64,000 bases of DNA, from assembly GCA_036417435.1 (NCBI GenBank), contig CM070904.1:58432408-58496407 (forward strand), in the 5' to 3' direction. Numbering within the stretch: the stretch's first letter is position 1; each line of letters starts with the position of its first letter. Below the pieces are notes generated by a model, which did no database searches, was not told the DNA's origin, and saw nothing but the letters and a program-made list of their open reading frames with translations. A program made the position numbers and the translations under genes. Shown piece by piece: positions 1-10,857 of the stretch. Origin of the DNA: Inia geoffrensis (Eukaryota; Chordata; Mammalia; Artiodactyla; Iniidae).

Positions 1-719
1 TTAAACTTTAAAAAATGATTTCCAAGAATTAATCCATATCATAGTGATCTCTTCCATGAGATAACTATAAATAACTAAATAAATAATTGTGCTTTTACAT
101 ATTCTTTCTCCCCAGCTTTCATATGTTTGGACACATAAGGGTAAGACTTGTTGTTTTGAATTTCAGACCCAATTCTTTTGACTTTTGTCATCTTTGAATA
201 TTTACTTGGATTGGGCATTTGGTATTTGTAGTTCAACTCTCCAGGAGATAGAATTTATAATCAAATATGAGCCTATTCTATACTGTCAGCAGATTATTAT
301 CATGACATAAAATAAAGCTATAGTAATATTTGGTGTGCACCTGCTGCAGAAATATACATGTAGATCAATGAAAGAGAGTAGAGTCCCAAAAGAGGCAAAT
401 GCTTATGATAGCATTTAACAATTTGAATCATTTAGGGAAAATAGACTATTCTGTGAATGACTACATAGTAATTGGCTACCTACGTGGAAAATATAAATAT
501 CAAACCCATAAACACATACAACATAAACAAAAGTGTATTTTAGATAAGTAGAGGGACAGATGTAAAAATTTTTAAATATGACACATTGGAAAAAAAATTG
601 AAAATATTTTAATAGTCTCAAAATAGAAAAGGCTTTTCTAAATTATAAACTCCAAAATCCATAAAAGAAACATTTGATGTATTTGGCCAAATTTTTATAT
701 TTCTGTATTTAAAAAGACA
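1..719. other. AT-rich sequence, nothing recognised
   Basis: I see no repeat family, convincing exon or RNA gene here. The short reading frame around 415-621 on the minus strand is low-complexity AT-rich translation with no recognisable domain. Confidence 0.5.
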
Positions 720-1315
720 TTATGGTCAAAGATAAAAAGCAAGGTACAAAGTAGGAAAACAACTTTCAACACATGCAAGATTCAAAATATTTATAATCAG
801 ACTACTTCAAAAAGAAAACTACAATGCAATGGAAAAAATGAGAAAAGAATAAGAAAAAGTAACACTGGGAAGAAATATAATTAGCCAATAAATACAATGT
901 ATTTATTTCAACCTCACTAAGAATCAGGCTAAGACAATTTTATACACAAGATTTTATGTTTTAGAAAAACATGAGAAAAAGTTTTTAATATTAATAACCA
1001 GTTTTGGTAAAGGTGAGAAAATGGGCAAGTTCCTATATTTTTAGTAAAGCCATTTTGGAGATAATTTTTTTAAATTTCTACTTCTAGGAAAATTCCACCT
1101 CCGCCCTACTTTAGAGAAGAACAAGCATGCATGAATTAAGAACACTATGTAAGGATATTCATTATAGCATTGGCTGCTTATTTTTTAAGAAATTGACAAG
1201 CCATGTCAATGTCCTTCACTTTAGAATGATTAAATTATGACTCATTTATACAATACCTTGAAGCTATTTTAAAAGTATAACCTAGAACTAAATACACTGT
1301 TTTATAAATATTTCT
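720..1315 (+). mobile_element. Old L1 (L1M-type) fragment, 3' part of ORF2
   Basis: The sequence follows the course of an old L1 ORF2 3' end in sense orientation. Around 885-945 it has a diverged 'gccaataaa...caacctcactaa...atca' block. Around 1010-1085 is the 'ggtgagaaaatgggca...ttttggagataat...cttctagga' block, and near 1152 'aaggatattcat...agcattg'. Many small indels remove any reading frame. The fragment seems to continue after the SINE that splits it, near 1484-1530. Orientation is clear; the subfamily is not. Confidence 0.6.
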
Positions 1316-1334
1316 AAAATATATTAAGAGTACA

Positions 1335-1464
1335 TCAGGACCTCCCTGGTGGTCCAGTGGTTAAGACTCCACACTTCCACTGCAGGGGACGTGAGTTCGA
1401 TCCCTGGTCAGAGAAACTAAGATCCCACATGCCGCACGGCACGGCCAAAAAAAACCCATAAAAT
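1335..1464 (+). mobile_element. CHR-1-like tRNA-derived SINE with 19-bp target duplication
   Basis: A short tRNA-related SINE beginning near 'cctccctggtggtccagtgg', with an A-box-like region, a B box 'gagttcgatccc' at 1392-1404 and an A-rich tail ending 'cggccaaaaaaaa'. It is flanked by 'aaaatatattaagagtaca' (1316-1334) and 'aaaatatattaagagcaca' (1465-1483), a 19-bp duplication with one mismatch. That fixes both ends and shows L1-type target-primed insertion. It sits inside an older L1 fragment. Confidence 0.9.
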
Positions 1465-1483
1465 AAAATATATTAAGAGCACA

Positions 1484-1530
1484 AAGCAACTTGCATATGC
1501 ATATTACAGGTTTATAATACCTTTCGTATA
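1484..1530 (+). mobile_element. Probable continuation of the split old L1 fragment
   Basis: Directly after the SINE's right target duplication comes 'aagcaacttgcatatgcatatt', which resembles the region following 'gatatattaagtgaaaaaagcaaggtgc' in old L1 3' ends. It would complete the element interrupted at 1335. This is short and low confidence. Confidence 0.35.
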
Positions 1531-1542
1531 AATGAGTGCACA

Positions 1543-1632
1543 ACAGAAAGAGAGAGAAATAGACAGAGATGGGAAGGAAGGGAGGAAGGGAGAAAAGAAG
1601 ACAGGAAGGGAAAGAGGTGGGGAAGGAAGAAA
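1543..1632 (+). repeat. Purine-rich (GA/GGAA-like) tract
   Basis: About 90 bases almost purely A and G, with runs such as 'gggaaggaagggaggaaggg'. The reverse strand translates into the spurious proline/serine/phenylalanine-rich reading frames seen here. Confidence 0.8.
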
Positions 1633-1652
1633 TGTCCCCATGCAGGAAACAC

Positions 1653-2330
1653 TTGTTGAACATTTACTATACACCAGTCTTTGTTCCATGATAAAGATAG
1701 ACAGTGTCCCTGCTCTCAAGGAAATGTAAACAAATACATGAACAAATAACTGTGTAAGGAAGTTATTCAAATAGTAATAATTCACACACTAAAAAGTGTT
1801 ATAGAGAAAATAATACAGACAACACATAGAAAATGTAAGAGGTCTGTGGCAAATAAAAGATGAAGTGGTCAGGGATGGCTGCATTGATAAAGGCCCATTT
1901 GAGCAAAAATCTGGATGGTGAGGAGAAAACCAGAGAAGCGAAAAGGAATTTCAGCACAGAGAATGCAAAGGCCTTGAAGGAAAAGGAAGACAACCAGCAT
2001 GACTGGCACGTGTTCAGTACAGGCAGATATGTGAGAACTGAGTTCGGAGATATAGACCAGGACCAGTTCACATAGGGTTCACATAGGCCATAGCATAAAG
2101 TTTGGATTTATTAAAAGTACAACGAAATGATTATTGGAGGGTTTACATCAGGTAACATAACTTGATTTGTGTTTAGAAATGTCACTTTCACTCCCACGTA
2201 AAGAATAAATTGTAGGGGACAAGAGTAAATCAGAGAGACCAGTTAAGAAATGTTACAGTAATCCAAATGACAGATTACAGAGGTGTGCATTAGCTGCAGA
2301 GATAAAGTTCAGTGAGTTTAGCACATACTT
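1653..2330 (+). repeat. Long ancient mammalian interspersed repeat, family not named
   Basis: The order of blocks matches a widespread ancient mammalian repeat: 'acagtgtccctgctctcaaggaa' (1701-1723), 'gtggtcagggatggctgcattgat', 'catttgagcaaaaatctggatg', 'gcaaaggccttgaagg', 'ataggccatagcataaagtttggattta' (2083-2110), then 'gagagaccagttaaga...acagtaatccaaatga'. I recognise the repeat but cannot name its family with confidence. The 71-residue reading frame at 1860-2075 is a by-product. Confidence 0.5.
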
Positions 2331-2509
2331 AGGAAACAAAACAACAGAAACCTACTCTTATGTGGAATGTGAGAAAGAAATCAAACAAGATTCCAAGATT
2401 TTGGACTGCAGCAATCAGGACAGATGATAGAACAACTTATTAAGATCAAATGACAAGAAGAGGGGCAGGTGTTAAACCTATAGGAGTCGAGAATTTAGTT
2501 TTTATCATA

Positions 2510-2665
2510 TTAATATTAATAACATAACTAACACTCATGTAACACAATGTGTTTTAAGCTCATGTATATTAACTCATTTAATCTTCATAACATCCTATTA
2601 CATAGATAGCTGTTGCATAGCCAAGTGAAACCTTAAAGAAGCAAGCTGAGGAGAGAGATCAGGGA
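2510..2665 (-). repeat. MIR SINE fragment, antisense
   Basis: 'attaactcatttaatcttcataac' followed by 'acatagatagctg' is the reverse complement of the MIR 3' half. It is diverged, with no target duplication visible. Confidence 0.65.
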
Positions 2666-2741
2666 GTTATTTTCATATCAACAATATATTTTATATAGAT
2701 AGTTTTTAAAGCTATGGAACTAAATAAGACTCCTTAGTGTT

Positions 2742-3235
2742 CTGGTTATCTATTGTCACAAAACAGCAACCAATATATACAGTCAGGAACTCTGCGGTTT
2801 GATCATTCAGACAAGGCACAATAGAAATGGCTTGCTCTCCCCCAGAATGTCTGGGAATGACGGTGACGAGGAAAACATCAAAAGAGCCCTTCACTTACCT
2901 ATTTGGCACCTGGTCTGGTCAACTAGAAGAATTTACTCAGGATCTGGACTGAAATGCATATGTATGACCTCTGCATATGGCTTGTACTTCTTATGGCAAG
3001 GTGACACAGCAAAGAGAATAACACCTGAGAGAGAGCTTTCAAAGAAAATGAGACAGAAGCTGCCTATTTTCTATAAGCTAGTCTGAGAAGTCACACAGTG
3101 TGACCTCCACCATACTCTGTTGGTCAAAGCAGTCATGAACCCACCCAAATTCAAGAGGCTGGTACTTGGACCCTACCTATCAATGAGGAAAGGGAATGTT
3201 AAAGAATTTGTTGACTTTAAAAAAAAAATTCCACA
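2742..3235 (-). repeat. MLT1-type LTR (ERVL-MaLR), antisense
   Basis: The left end, 'ggttatctattgtcacaaaa' with 'cagtcaggaactctg', is the reverse complement of the 3' end of an ancient MaLR LTR. The right end contains 'tctgagaagtcacacagtgtgacctccaccatactctgttggtca' and 'aatgttaaagaatttgttgac', the reversed 5' half. It looks like a nearly whole solo LTR with no internal coding region beside it. The reading frames at 2799-3086 and 3120-3389 cross this LTR and its edge and are not genes. Confidence 0.65.
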
Positions 3236-5163
3236 CCTAGAATGTACAGAAAAGGGAGACAGCATTGAGCATTGGAGGACTCTAATATTTAGAATATTCA
3301 AAGAAGCAGCCATCAAAGATAACTACATGTATATGTATATACCCAAACACATAGAAAAAATATTCAAAACACACAGTAGTAAAGTCTGAGGATAGATACA
3401 ATTGAGGAAAAAGGTAAAGGGGAATATTTCACTTATGGTTTTGACAACTTCTGTAGAGGTTGAAGCATTTTGAAAGAAAATGTACTAATATTTTACTTGA
3501 ATACTGTTTTTCAAATAAGTGATCAATAAATTATAAGATCATCATAACATGTTTGTTAACTTAAATATATTTGTTCCTTATTCTGTCACTTGAAGTATGC
3601 AATTTTTAAAAACACGGATGTCAACAGTTACAAATAAAATTCAGAATATTTTGCAAGAAAGTGGAATGTTTAGGTTTTTCAATGTAAAAAAATAAATTTC
3701 AAATATTCTCCACAATTCTGATCCCCAGCATTAGGTGTTCAGACTCAGTGGAGAAGAAAAAGGAGAACAGACAGAGATTGCATTACAGTTTTCCCTTTCC
3801 ATTATCAGCTAAGGTCCGATAATTATATGTACACTCCATTCCTAAAATGAAGAATAGGAAAAATTAAACAATATTTTAATGGAGTATGAAGAGGGTTATA
3901 ATTGTAATCTTAGCTGAATAAAAATCTTGATATTTTATGGCTTTCCAGCTTTATTTGACTCTTAAAAGAGAATTCTTATTCCCAGATAGAGAAAGAGATT
4001 TATAGCACTTTGTTCTAAAGAATTGCATTCATCCCAAAGCAAACTGGAATAGGAAACATATGTTTGCTCATAAAACCTATAGCAGCCACTAAAATGTAAT
4101 CAATGTTTCTCTAAAAAGATTGAATATTCATTCACTGTTCACCAAGCCTCTCCCAGGGTAACGCAGTCAAATTGATCTATTCCTAAGACCTTTACCGCAG
4201 ATAGTTTGAGGAAAAAAAGGAGGAAAAACATTTCTCCACTCCAATTGTCCATTCTTGGGCAATGCTTAGCACCAGACTGCTCTGTCTTCTTCCCCAACCA
4301 TTGACAAATGCTTTGAAAAAGTATTATTGTAATCTGTGAAATCAGAAGACAACAGACCAATGATGCCCTTCCACACAACACCTCTTGAAATTTCTAATCA
4401 AAATTTCATATCTGGAGCAGCTTGGATCTGACAGAGAGCCCCAACATGAAATGCCAATGTTTATTCATTCACACCCTCCTAACTTTCAAGGAGGACACTG
4501 GCTTTGTCCTCATGCAGTGAAGAGTGTGCTCTTACATTTTCAGACAGTCTTTAACAAAGTTCCACATCAGAGATTAAGGTCTTGGTAGAGAGATTGAGGT
4601 CTACAAAAAGAGGAAAACAGAACAGACATAAATGTACATAAAATGGATTGAATGTTGGCTAAAGGGCAGATGAGGGTATGGTCATAAATAAAAACTTTTC
4701 ATGGTGGCAAAAGGTAACTGGAGAGATATTATTGGATCAGTGTGATAATTCCACTTATTTATTAACTGTTAAGTTGAATTTGGCAGTCGAACAGAAAGTA
4801 AAATATCTGGTTCTTTAAATATAATTATATTGAAAGAATGGAGAATAAACTGGAAATTCTATTCCCTAAAGAAGAAAACAACATTGAATTGTGTGATAGA
4901 TGTCTTATAAATAAATACAAATTAACAGGCCTTCATGTTAAAGTGTTAATCTATGTGGTTTTTTTAAAATATATTGTACCTCCTCACTATTATAAAGAGG
5001 AGCAAGTAGGTAAACTGAAAAGGGAAGGGAAAGTAAAAGTGGAGGGTCCATGAAATGAAAATGGAAAGAAGAATCTTTTTCCACGAAAACCAGGAAATTA
5101 TGGATTCAGCACTTAGCTGTCATTGCTTGTGGCCCCCTTGCTCCTCTGACATATATCACCCAT
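3236..5163. other. Unassigned AT-rich sequence
   Basis: About 1.9 kb in which I recognise no repeat family, exon or RNA gene. Short reading frames (minus 4139-4381, plus 4385-4588, plus 4838-5053) show no domain, signal peptide or splice context. Confidence 0.45.
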
Positions 5164-5355
5164 AGTTGGGCTGTCAGATAAAATACAGGTTACCAGTTAC
5201 ACTTGAATTTCAGGTAAATGAATAATAAAATTTAATATAAGTATGTTCCATGCAATATTTATAGAATATAGTTATACTAACATTTATTTGTTATTTACCT
5301 GAAATTCAACTTTAATTGGGTTTTCTTGTTGTTGCTGTTTTCTGGATCCTGCAAC
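5164..5355. mobile_element. Palindromic DNA transposon, MER53-like
   Basis: Most of the element is an imperfect inverted repeat. 'ttgaatttcaggtaaatgaataa' near 5203-5225 is mirrored by 'ttatttgttatttacctgaaattcaa' near 5284-5309. The short centre contains 'agtatgttccatgcaatatttata'. The outer left part has 'gtcagataaaatacagg'; the right outer part is more diverged. The pattern matches MER53-like non-autonomous transposons. I could not define a target duplication. Confidence 0.65.
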
Positions 5356-5854
5356 ACTAACCTATAGACAAGCTGACATCCAACAGTTCTAGACATTGGT
5401 AAACTCTCTAGGGAAAGAATGGTACACTTGGGTACCTTATTGGGGAAAAAAATTTAAAACCTTGACTATGATGAAAGTGGAATCAAACAGAACCAATTAT
5501 CATTATTAAATTAGATTTTTGTGTGAATGTCCTTTGAATTTTATCCTCTTTAAAGAATCTTACTCCCTGCTTTACTTTTCTTGCGCTGTTCATTGTGAAT
5601 ATGATAATTTATATTAAATTAAATTTTGCTGTAGCTAACATCATAGTGCATTTCTTTGTCTTGCAGATATTTTTGTGTTTTGCTTTCTTTTTATAGAAAA
5701 ATTTTAGATCACTTTAAACATATCAGAGCAACTTTAGTCAACTTAAACCTAAATTAAGTTCCTCAAAGTTTCTATGAATGCAAGGTAATTAAAAAAATAA
5801 AGGCATATGATATTGTCAGGAGAGGCAGGCAATTTAGCATCTGTCTCTCCTGTG
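5356..5854. other. Unassigned sequence
   Basis: About 500 bases, AT-rich, with no recognised repeat or gene. Confidence 0.45.
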
Positions 5855-5985
5855 AGGTAGCATCGTATCTTTGAATAAGTCTGTGACTTTTTTGGGCCTT
5901 AGTTTACTCACATATCAGAAAAAAATGTTGACATTACTAAGTAGATTATATTAAAAGTATTTTCTAAGTCTTAAGACTTTAAAAT
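5855..5985 (+). repeat. MIR SINE fragment
   Basis: 'aataagtctgtgacttttttgggccttagtttactcacatatcag' follows the MIR core 'tgtgaccttgggcaagttact..cctcagtttcctcatct'. It is truncated at both ends. Confidence 0.55.
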
Positions 5986-6525
5986 TACAAAAATGAGAAA
6001 TGCAATACCTACATGGTAGATTGAAACTTTTATAAACTTGATCTTTTTTTCTTTGCTGCAATCCTCCATTCTTTCATTTATACTTACAAGGTCTATGCAA
6101 CCTGAAATGTATGGCAGAGTCCAACTCTAAAATTCAGGCCCAGGACTTGCATTTCCAACAGTATGACTGACTAGCTATTATGAAAACTCCCCTGCTATGA
6201 AAAACTTATTTAAACATATATAAAATATAACATAAGGCCTTTTGTGTGCACAGCTGAGCTCCTGAAACAATGAGCTTTCTCCAAAGGCAGAAATTGGAGG
6301 AAAATTGAAAACCTGAAATGGAAGTGAATACAAGACTTAGCTGTCCTGGTTGTGGGTGTGAACTGAGGGGCAGTGTGTGGTTGTTGTGAACGTTGGTAAC
6401 CAAGAAGTTGGGACTTAATGGACATTAAGGGACAAATTATAAAATACTGGATACATGTGAGCTGAAGAGTTGGAATTGAGACTCCACAGAAAGCCAAAAT
6501 TATTGAAAGGATACATCCTCAATGT
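5986..6525. other. Unassigned sequence
   Basis: About 540 bases with no recognised element. The minus reading frames at 6206-6497 overlap each other and resemble nothing I know. Confidence 0.45.
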
Positions 6526-6583
6526 ATAAATACTTTCTGTCAAAGAGAGATGAAATAAATACTTTCTGTCAAAGAGAGATGAA
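6526..6583 (+). repeat. Perfect 29-bp tandem duplication (two copies)
   Basis: The 29-base unit starting 'ataaatactttctgtcaaag' occurs at 6526-6554 and again, identically, at 6555-6583. The absence of any mismatch suggests a recent local duplication. Confidence 0.95.
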
Positions 6584-6656
6584 AAGAAAGTCTATCTATC
6601 ATGACATTGACACTCCACGCAAAATCAATTCTCATTCGAGAATTATCGATATATCT

Positions 6657-6754
6657 ATCTACCTACATATATACACACATACTATGTATTCATATACATA
6701 CAATGTGTGCGTGTGTGTGTGTGTGTAGTGTGTGTGTGTGTGCGTGTGTGTATC
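6657..6754 (+). repeat. Microsatellite cluster ending in (TG)n
   Basis: A degenerate TATC/TACA/CATA stretch (6657-6700) leads into an interrupted (GT)n run from about 6704 to 6752, with 'agtg' and 'gcgt' interruptions. Confidence 0.9.
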
Positions 6755-6894
6755 CCAGAAAGCAAAATTAGTACTTAAGACTTAATCAAAGGACTGCCCA
6801 CACCCACAGGGTGGGTCTTGGGAAGGGTGTGTGTGGTCTATGTTTGAAAGGAAGAATTTGATTGATATGATAAAAAAGTAAACTCTGGCAAGAG

Positions 6895-7075
6895 TAGCCT
6901 ATGTGTCCACCAAATAACATTCTTTTCCTTCTGTTCACATGGTTCAACAGCATTTTCCAGCCTCATTTGCAGTCAAGTATGGCTTTGTCACAACTTTGGC
7001 CAGTGGAATCTGGTAGACATGAGTATGTAGCATCCATACAAAGCCTTTAAAATAGTAGGTGCTCAATAAAAAAGA
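6895..7075 (+). repeat. Probable ancient interspersed repeat, family unclear
   Basis: 'cattttccagcctcatttgcag...aagtatggctttgtcacaactttggccagtggaatctgg' resembles a common old mammalian repeat with 'cctttgcagctaggtgtggccatgtgac...tggccaatggaatgtgag'. I cannot assign a family. It ends in 'gtaggtgctcaataaa'. Confidence 0.4.
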
Positions 7076-9066
7076 ATGAACACCCTCCTCTCTTCTCTCA
7101 CATTTATTTTTGATTCAGTTTCTCAATAAATACTAATTGAGTATGCTACTCTTAGTCTTTGGCCTCCTGGAACTCCTCCACTTAAGGACTAACCCAAGAC
7201 ATCTCTCTCCAATAATATCTTATGAGCCACAATATTTCACACACCCTCACTACTATCAGAACTTCCTTTCCCCCATGTGTTCCAAGTTTTCCAAATTGAC
7301 AACTGAACTGTTAAACCATTATGAGGGCATTCCTGACAGTTTCTTTTTGGCTGCAACGCCCTAATCTAAGAGCTAGGCTTTGGTGAGGATCTTTCCAGTT
7401 GTGCATTAGGTTAGTGAGGATTTGCCCTTTCTGATACAATTTTTCCATAGGGCTTATCCTGTTGCCAGAAGTTGACAATAAACCATTCAGGGAATGTTTT
7501 ATTAAAATCTGTCACTTTAAGTATAGTCTCTAGGAACTGCATTAGCAGGCCCTTAATATCTTGATAAAAACACAATTGCAACGGGAATTGTCTAAAATAC
7601 CTCTTTGTAAAGCAAAAGCTTGAGTGGTATATTGCTAGGCCAAATTTAAATTTTCTTTATCTGAGCTATCTTCCAAACAGCATTAGTGTTTATCTTCCTT
7701 TTGTGTGATCCAAAATTATCTGGGAGCAATCTAAAAAGAATTCTAAAATGGTAAATATATGTGTTCTTTGAAGATAAACACTTTTTTAGACATGACCAGT
7801 TGTTTAAACACACTATTTATCATTATAATGAAAACCCTAGTCTTTTCCTAACACACAAAGCATAATTGTTTTGGCTTATGAATTTGGCTGTTACAGAGCC
7901 CTCCCCCTATCATTTTATACGGTCTTTGAACATAATCCCCCTACACTTTCATGTATATAGACTAATTAAAATAATAATATTACATTTCATTTTCCTATTT
8001 TTGTCAAAAGTGATTATCTTTAACGAACTCTTTAAATTGTTCTGCTTTTGTATCCGTGATTAATGTATTGTGCCTGGTTCTTCTTGCCTGTTAATTGTTT
8101 TATACAAGTGGATGCTAATATAAGCAATAAGGTTTTATTAATGTCCCAATCAAATATATTGAAGCATATATGTGTTAAATACACGAGTGCTAAATAGGTG
8201 ATCTTTCTTAAAAGAACATTAGGTTTTGAACATTGATCCATATTTATTAATTAATGTCTCTTTCAAAGCTTTTCTGCAGGATGATTAAAAATTGTTTATA
8301 TTTTATCATATAAAATGGTATATCTATTAAGATTTAGATTTATTCAAAAAGTATAAGTGAAACTCCACCCCTTGAAAATATAAGCTTGAATATAGAGAAA
8401 TTTATAATTCAATCCATATTTATTTAAATATATCCACTTTTAATAAGTACTTTACAATAAAGTCTTTCTCTGCCAAGCTATAAAAATAAATTACCTAGAA
8501 TTAAATAACACAAATTTTTTTTTTTTTTTTTTGAAACCTACAAAAGAGAGAAAAAATGCTTGTTAATTGTGATACTTTGGTGCTATCAAGGTGTAGTTTC
8601 CGTTACCAAGAAATATCTCAAAATTAGATTTGGTTCAAGCATTTGAAACTCAGAGATACCACAACAACTTTTTCAAATGTTTGAAAAAAAAGGATTAGCA
8701 GAGACAGAGTAAAATGTTGACATCAACGTAAATGTGATCATATCAAATAATGTTCAACTCTTTCTTTCCTCAATTTTCTAATATCTGTTACACTGTAATC
8801 TTACCATAATGTTTTGCCTGCTTAATCTTCAAATTGAGTTGCCATCCATGAGTAAATTAGAACTGACCTTAGACAATCTCTGAAAATGCAGTTATTTGGT
8901 TCATTTTTACTCATTTTTATTTAAATATGATATTTTTAACTTAAAAAAATAGGATATGAGGATAGATGGCAGCCTGGTCAAACAATTTTCAATAATCATA
9001 TGGTACAAAAGGTTTATAGCCGTAATAAACAAAGAGTAAAAATCAACAGGAAAAAGACAAATCATC
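7076..9066. other. Unassigned AT-rich sequence
   Basis: About 2 kb with no recognised repeat or gene apart from an 18-base T run at 8515-8532. The minus frame 8032-8241 and plus frame 7866-8063 show no domain. Confidence 0.45.
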
Positions 9067-9440
9067 TGTGGTAGTTTTAAAACACTGGGTTTAAATACTT
9101 TATTTTAAAGTCTTTCCCATTACTGCCAGTGAGAGATCAGGTATATGTACCTTCCCCTAGAATTTGGGCAGCTTTTTGACTGCTTAGTCGATAGAGTATG
9201 GCAGAGTAATGCTGTGCAAATTCCAAGGCTGCATCATAAAAGACAATGCAGCTTCACCAGAACACTCACTCTTAGGGCTCTGACCCTCTGTGTAACCGTC
9301 CACCTGTTCTGAGGACACTCTGCTATGAGGAAGCCAGGTTACGGGGAGAGAACACAAGTAGGTGTTCTGGCCGGCAGTTCTAGTCTTTGAGTCATCCCAA
9401 CCCAGGTGCCAGACATGAGTGAATGAGTTTGTGCATGTAT
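9067..9440 (+). repeat. MLT1-type LTR (ERVL-MaLR), sense
   Basis: It starts with 'tgtggtagttttaaaacac' and continues through 'aatttgggcagctttttgactgcttagtcgatagagtatggcagagtaatgctgtgc', 'aacactcactcttagggctctgacc', 'gtaggtgttctggcc' and 'ccagacatgagtgaatgag', the order expected of an MLT1-type LTR. Its 3' end seems to be lost. Noncoding; the minus frame 9184-9465 is an artefact. Confidence 0.65.
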
Positions 9441-9464
9441 TAGTATTAATTGTGTGTATTAACA

Positions 9465-9515
9465 CAAGTGTGTTTTAGCTTCTATAACAAATTACCACAA
9501 ACTTAGTAGCCCCTT
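9465..9515 (-). repeat. Short LTR-end fragment, antisense
   Basis: 'agcttctataacaaattaccacaaacttagtag' matches the reversed 3' end of an MLT1/MST-like LTR. It is only about 50 bases. Confidence 0.45.
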
Positions 9516-9769
9516 CCATGGGAGCTACTTAATCAGGATCACTAGGAGGTAGACAAGATAAAACTATAATTTTAAAAACATATGCAATTGATTTTAATGG
9601 AATTAAAAGCCACTGACCTAATGAAACAAAGTAATTCCTCCTTGACAACATTGCTCTTTCCTCATATATACCTAAAATGAGCTATTTACTCATATTCATC
9701 ACAATCTTATATTCATCTAATCAATTGCAAGGTTCAATTGTAATCATATCCTGGGATATAATTTCATCT
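9516..9769. other. Unassigned sequence
   Basis: Nothing recognised. Confidence 0.4.
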
Positions 9770-10325
9770 TTATCTGAAAACTCCACCCCTTTGCATTCTC
9801 ATTGCCTTCATTCCAGGGCCCCACCCAATGTTTTTAGACTATTGTAATAGCCATCTAATCACCTCTAGTTCTCATTTCCTTCTATCCAGACTTCACCAAT
9901 CACTCAGAGGGATCTTTTTAAAAAACTGAATATCTCTTGTTACTTTTCTGATTAAACCATTTCAGTAGCTTTCCATAAAGTAAATGCCCGTAAACACCAA
10001 TTCCTTCAGAACCTCTATAGGACACACCCACCCGACTCATCCTAACCCCACGTTCTCACCCTTCATTTACCTAAATCATCATTCAGGTCTTAACTTAAAT
10101 GTTACATCCTTTCCTTAACACTCCCCCACACATGCACACATGCCCCTAAATTAGGCCTTCTTGTTATCTTTCATCAGAATCATTGCTCATCCTTTTCATA
10201 GTCATCACCACATCTCCAATTATGTGCTTTCTCACATATACTATAAAATCCTAAAGAGCTTGGACCATACCTGCCTTCAGTGTACATGATGAGATTTCAG
10301 TATTTCATGAATAAATAAGTGAATA
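9770..10325 (+). mobile_element. L2 LINE 3' end
   Basis: A diverged but continuous L2 tail: 'agactattgtaatagccatctaatca', 'agggatctttttaaaaaactgaat', 'gattaaaccatttcagtagctttcc', 'ttaacttaaatgttacatccttt', 'gtgctttc', then 'cttcagtgtacatgatgag' and a terminal 'atgaataaataagtgaataaa'. No reading frame survives. Confidence 0.75.
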
Positions 10326-10652
10326 AATTAAAAAATTGATGAGAGGTATTTATTTCCAGTTACCAGATGTTTTGTTTTGTTTTGTTTAAAAACAACTTAA
10401 AAATTACAGAATGCCAAGCTAAATATTTTGATTTTACTTTTTAACAAAAAGTATCTTGTGTCTCTCTGCAGATGCTTAGAAGCTTCAGATGAAAATGTTA
10501 ATTAGTATAAAACATATTTTTATACTGGAATAAAACCACAGTCATACACTCATGGATAGTGTGTTAGTCATGGAGTGGGCAGGAAACAGATGGCACATCC
10601 CAGAGGAAAGTTCAATAAAGGGATCTTTACCAAGGTGTGAGTGGGTGTAGGG

Positions 10653-10849
10653 CAGCAGTCCCCAACCTTTTTGGCACCAGGGACCAGTTTTGTGAAAGAC
10701 ACTTTTTCCACGGACAGAGGGGGTGTTGGGGATCATTCAGGCAGTAATGCAAGCAATGGGGAGCATCAGATGAAGCTTCGCTCACCTGCCATTCACCTTC
10801 TGCTGTGTGGCCCAGTATCAGTCCCTGGCCAGAGAGTTGGGGACCTCTG
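10653..10849. mobile_element. hAT-Charlie non-autonomous DNA transposon with 8-bp target duplication
   Basis: The 197-base element begins 'cagcagtccccaaccttttt' and ends 'gagttggggacctctg', imperfect terminal inverted repeats of the Charlie1-like type. Internal blocks include 'ggcaccagggaccagttttgtg' and 'agatgaagcttcgctcacctgcc'. It is flanked by a perfect 'gtgtaggg' at 10645-10652 and 10850-10857, the 8-bp target duplication typical of hAT elements. It has no transposase. The plus frame 10641-10877 merely translates it. Confidence 0.92.
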
Positions 10850-10857
10850 GTGTAGGG

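Noticed and set aside
1392..1404. tRNA-like B box suggesting a tRNA gene
   Set aside because: The B box belongs to a CHR-1-like SINE with an A tail and target duplication; no acceptor stem or anticodon arm of a true tRNA is present. The same holds for the B box at 48061-48071.
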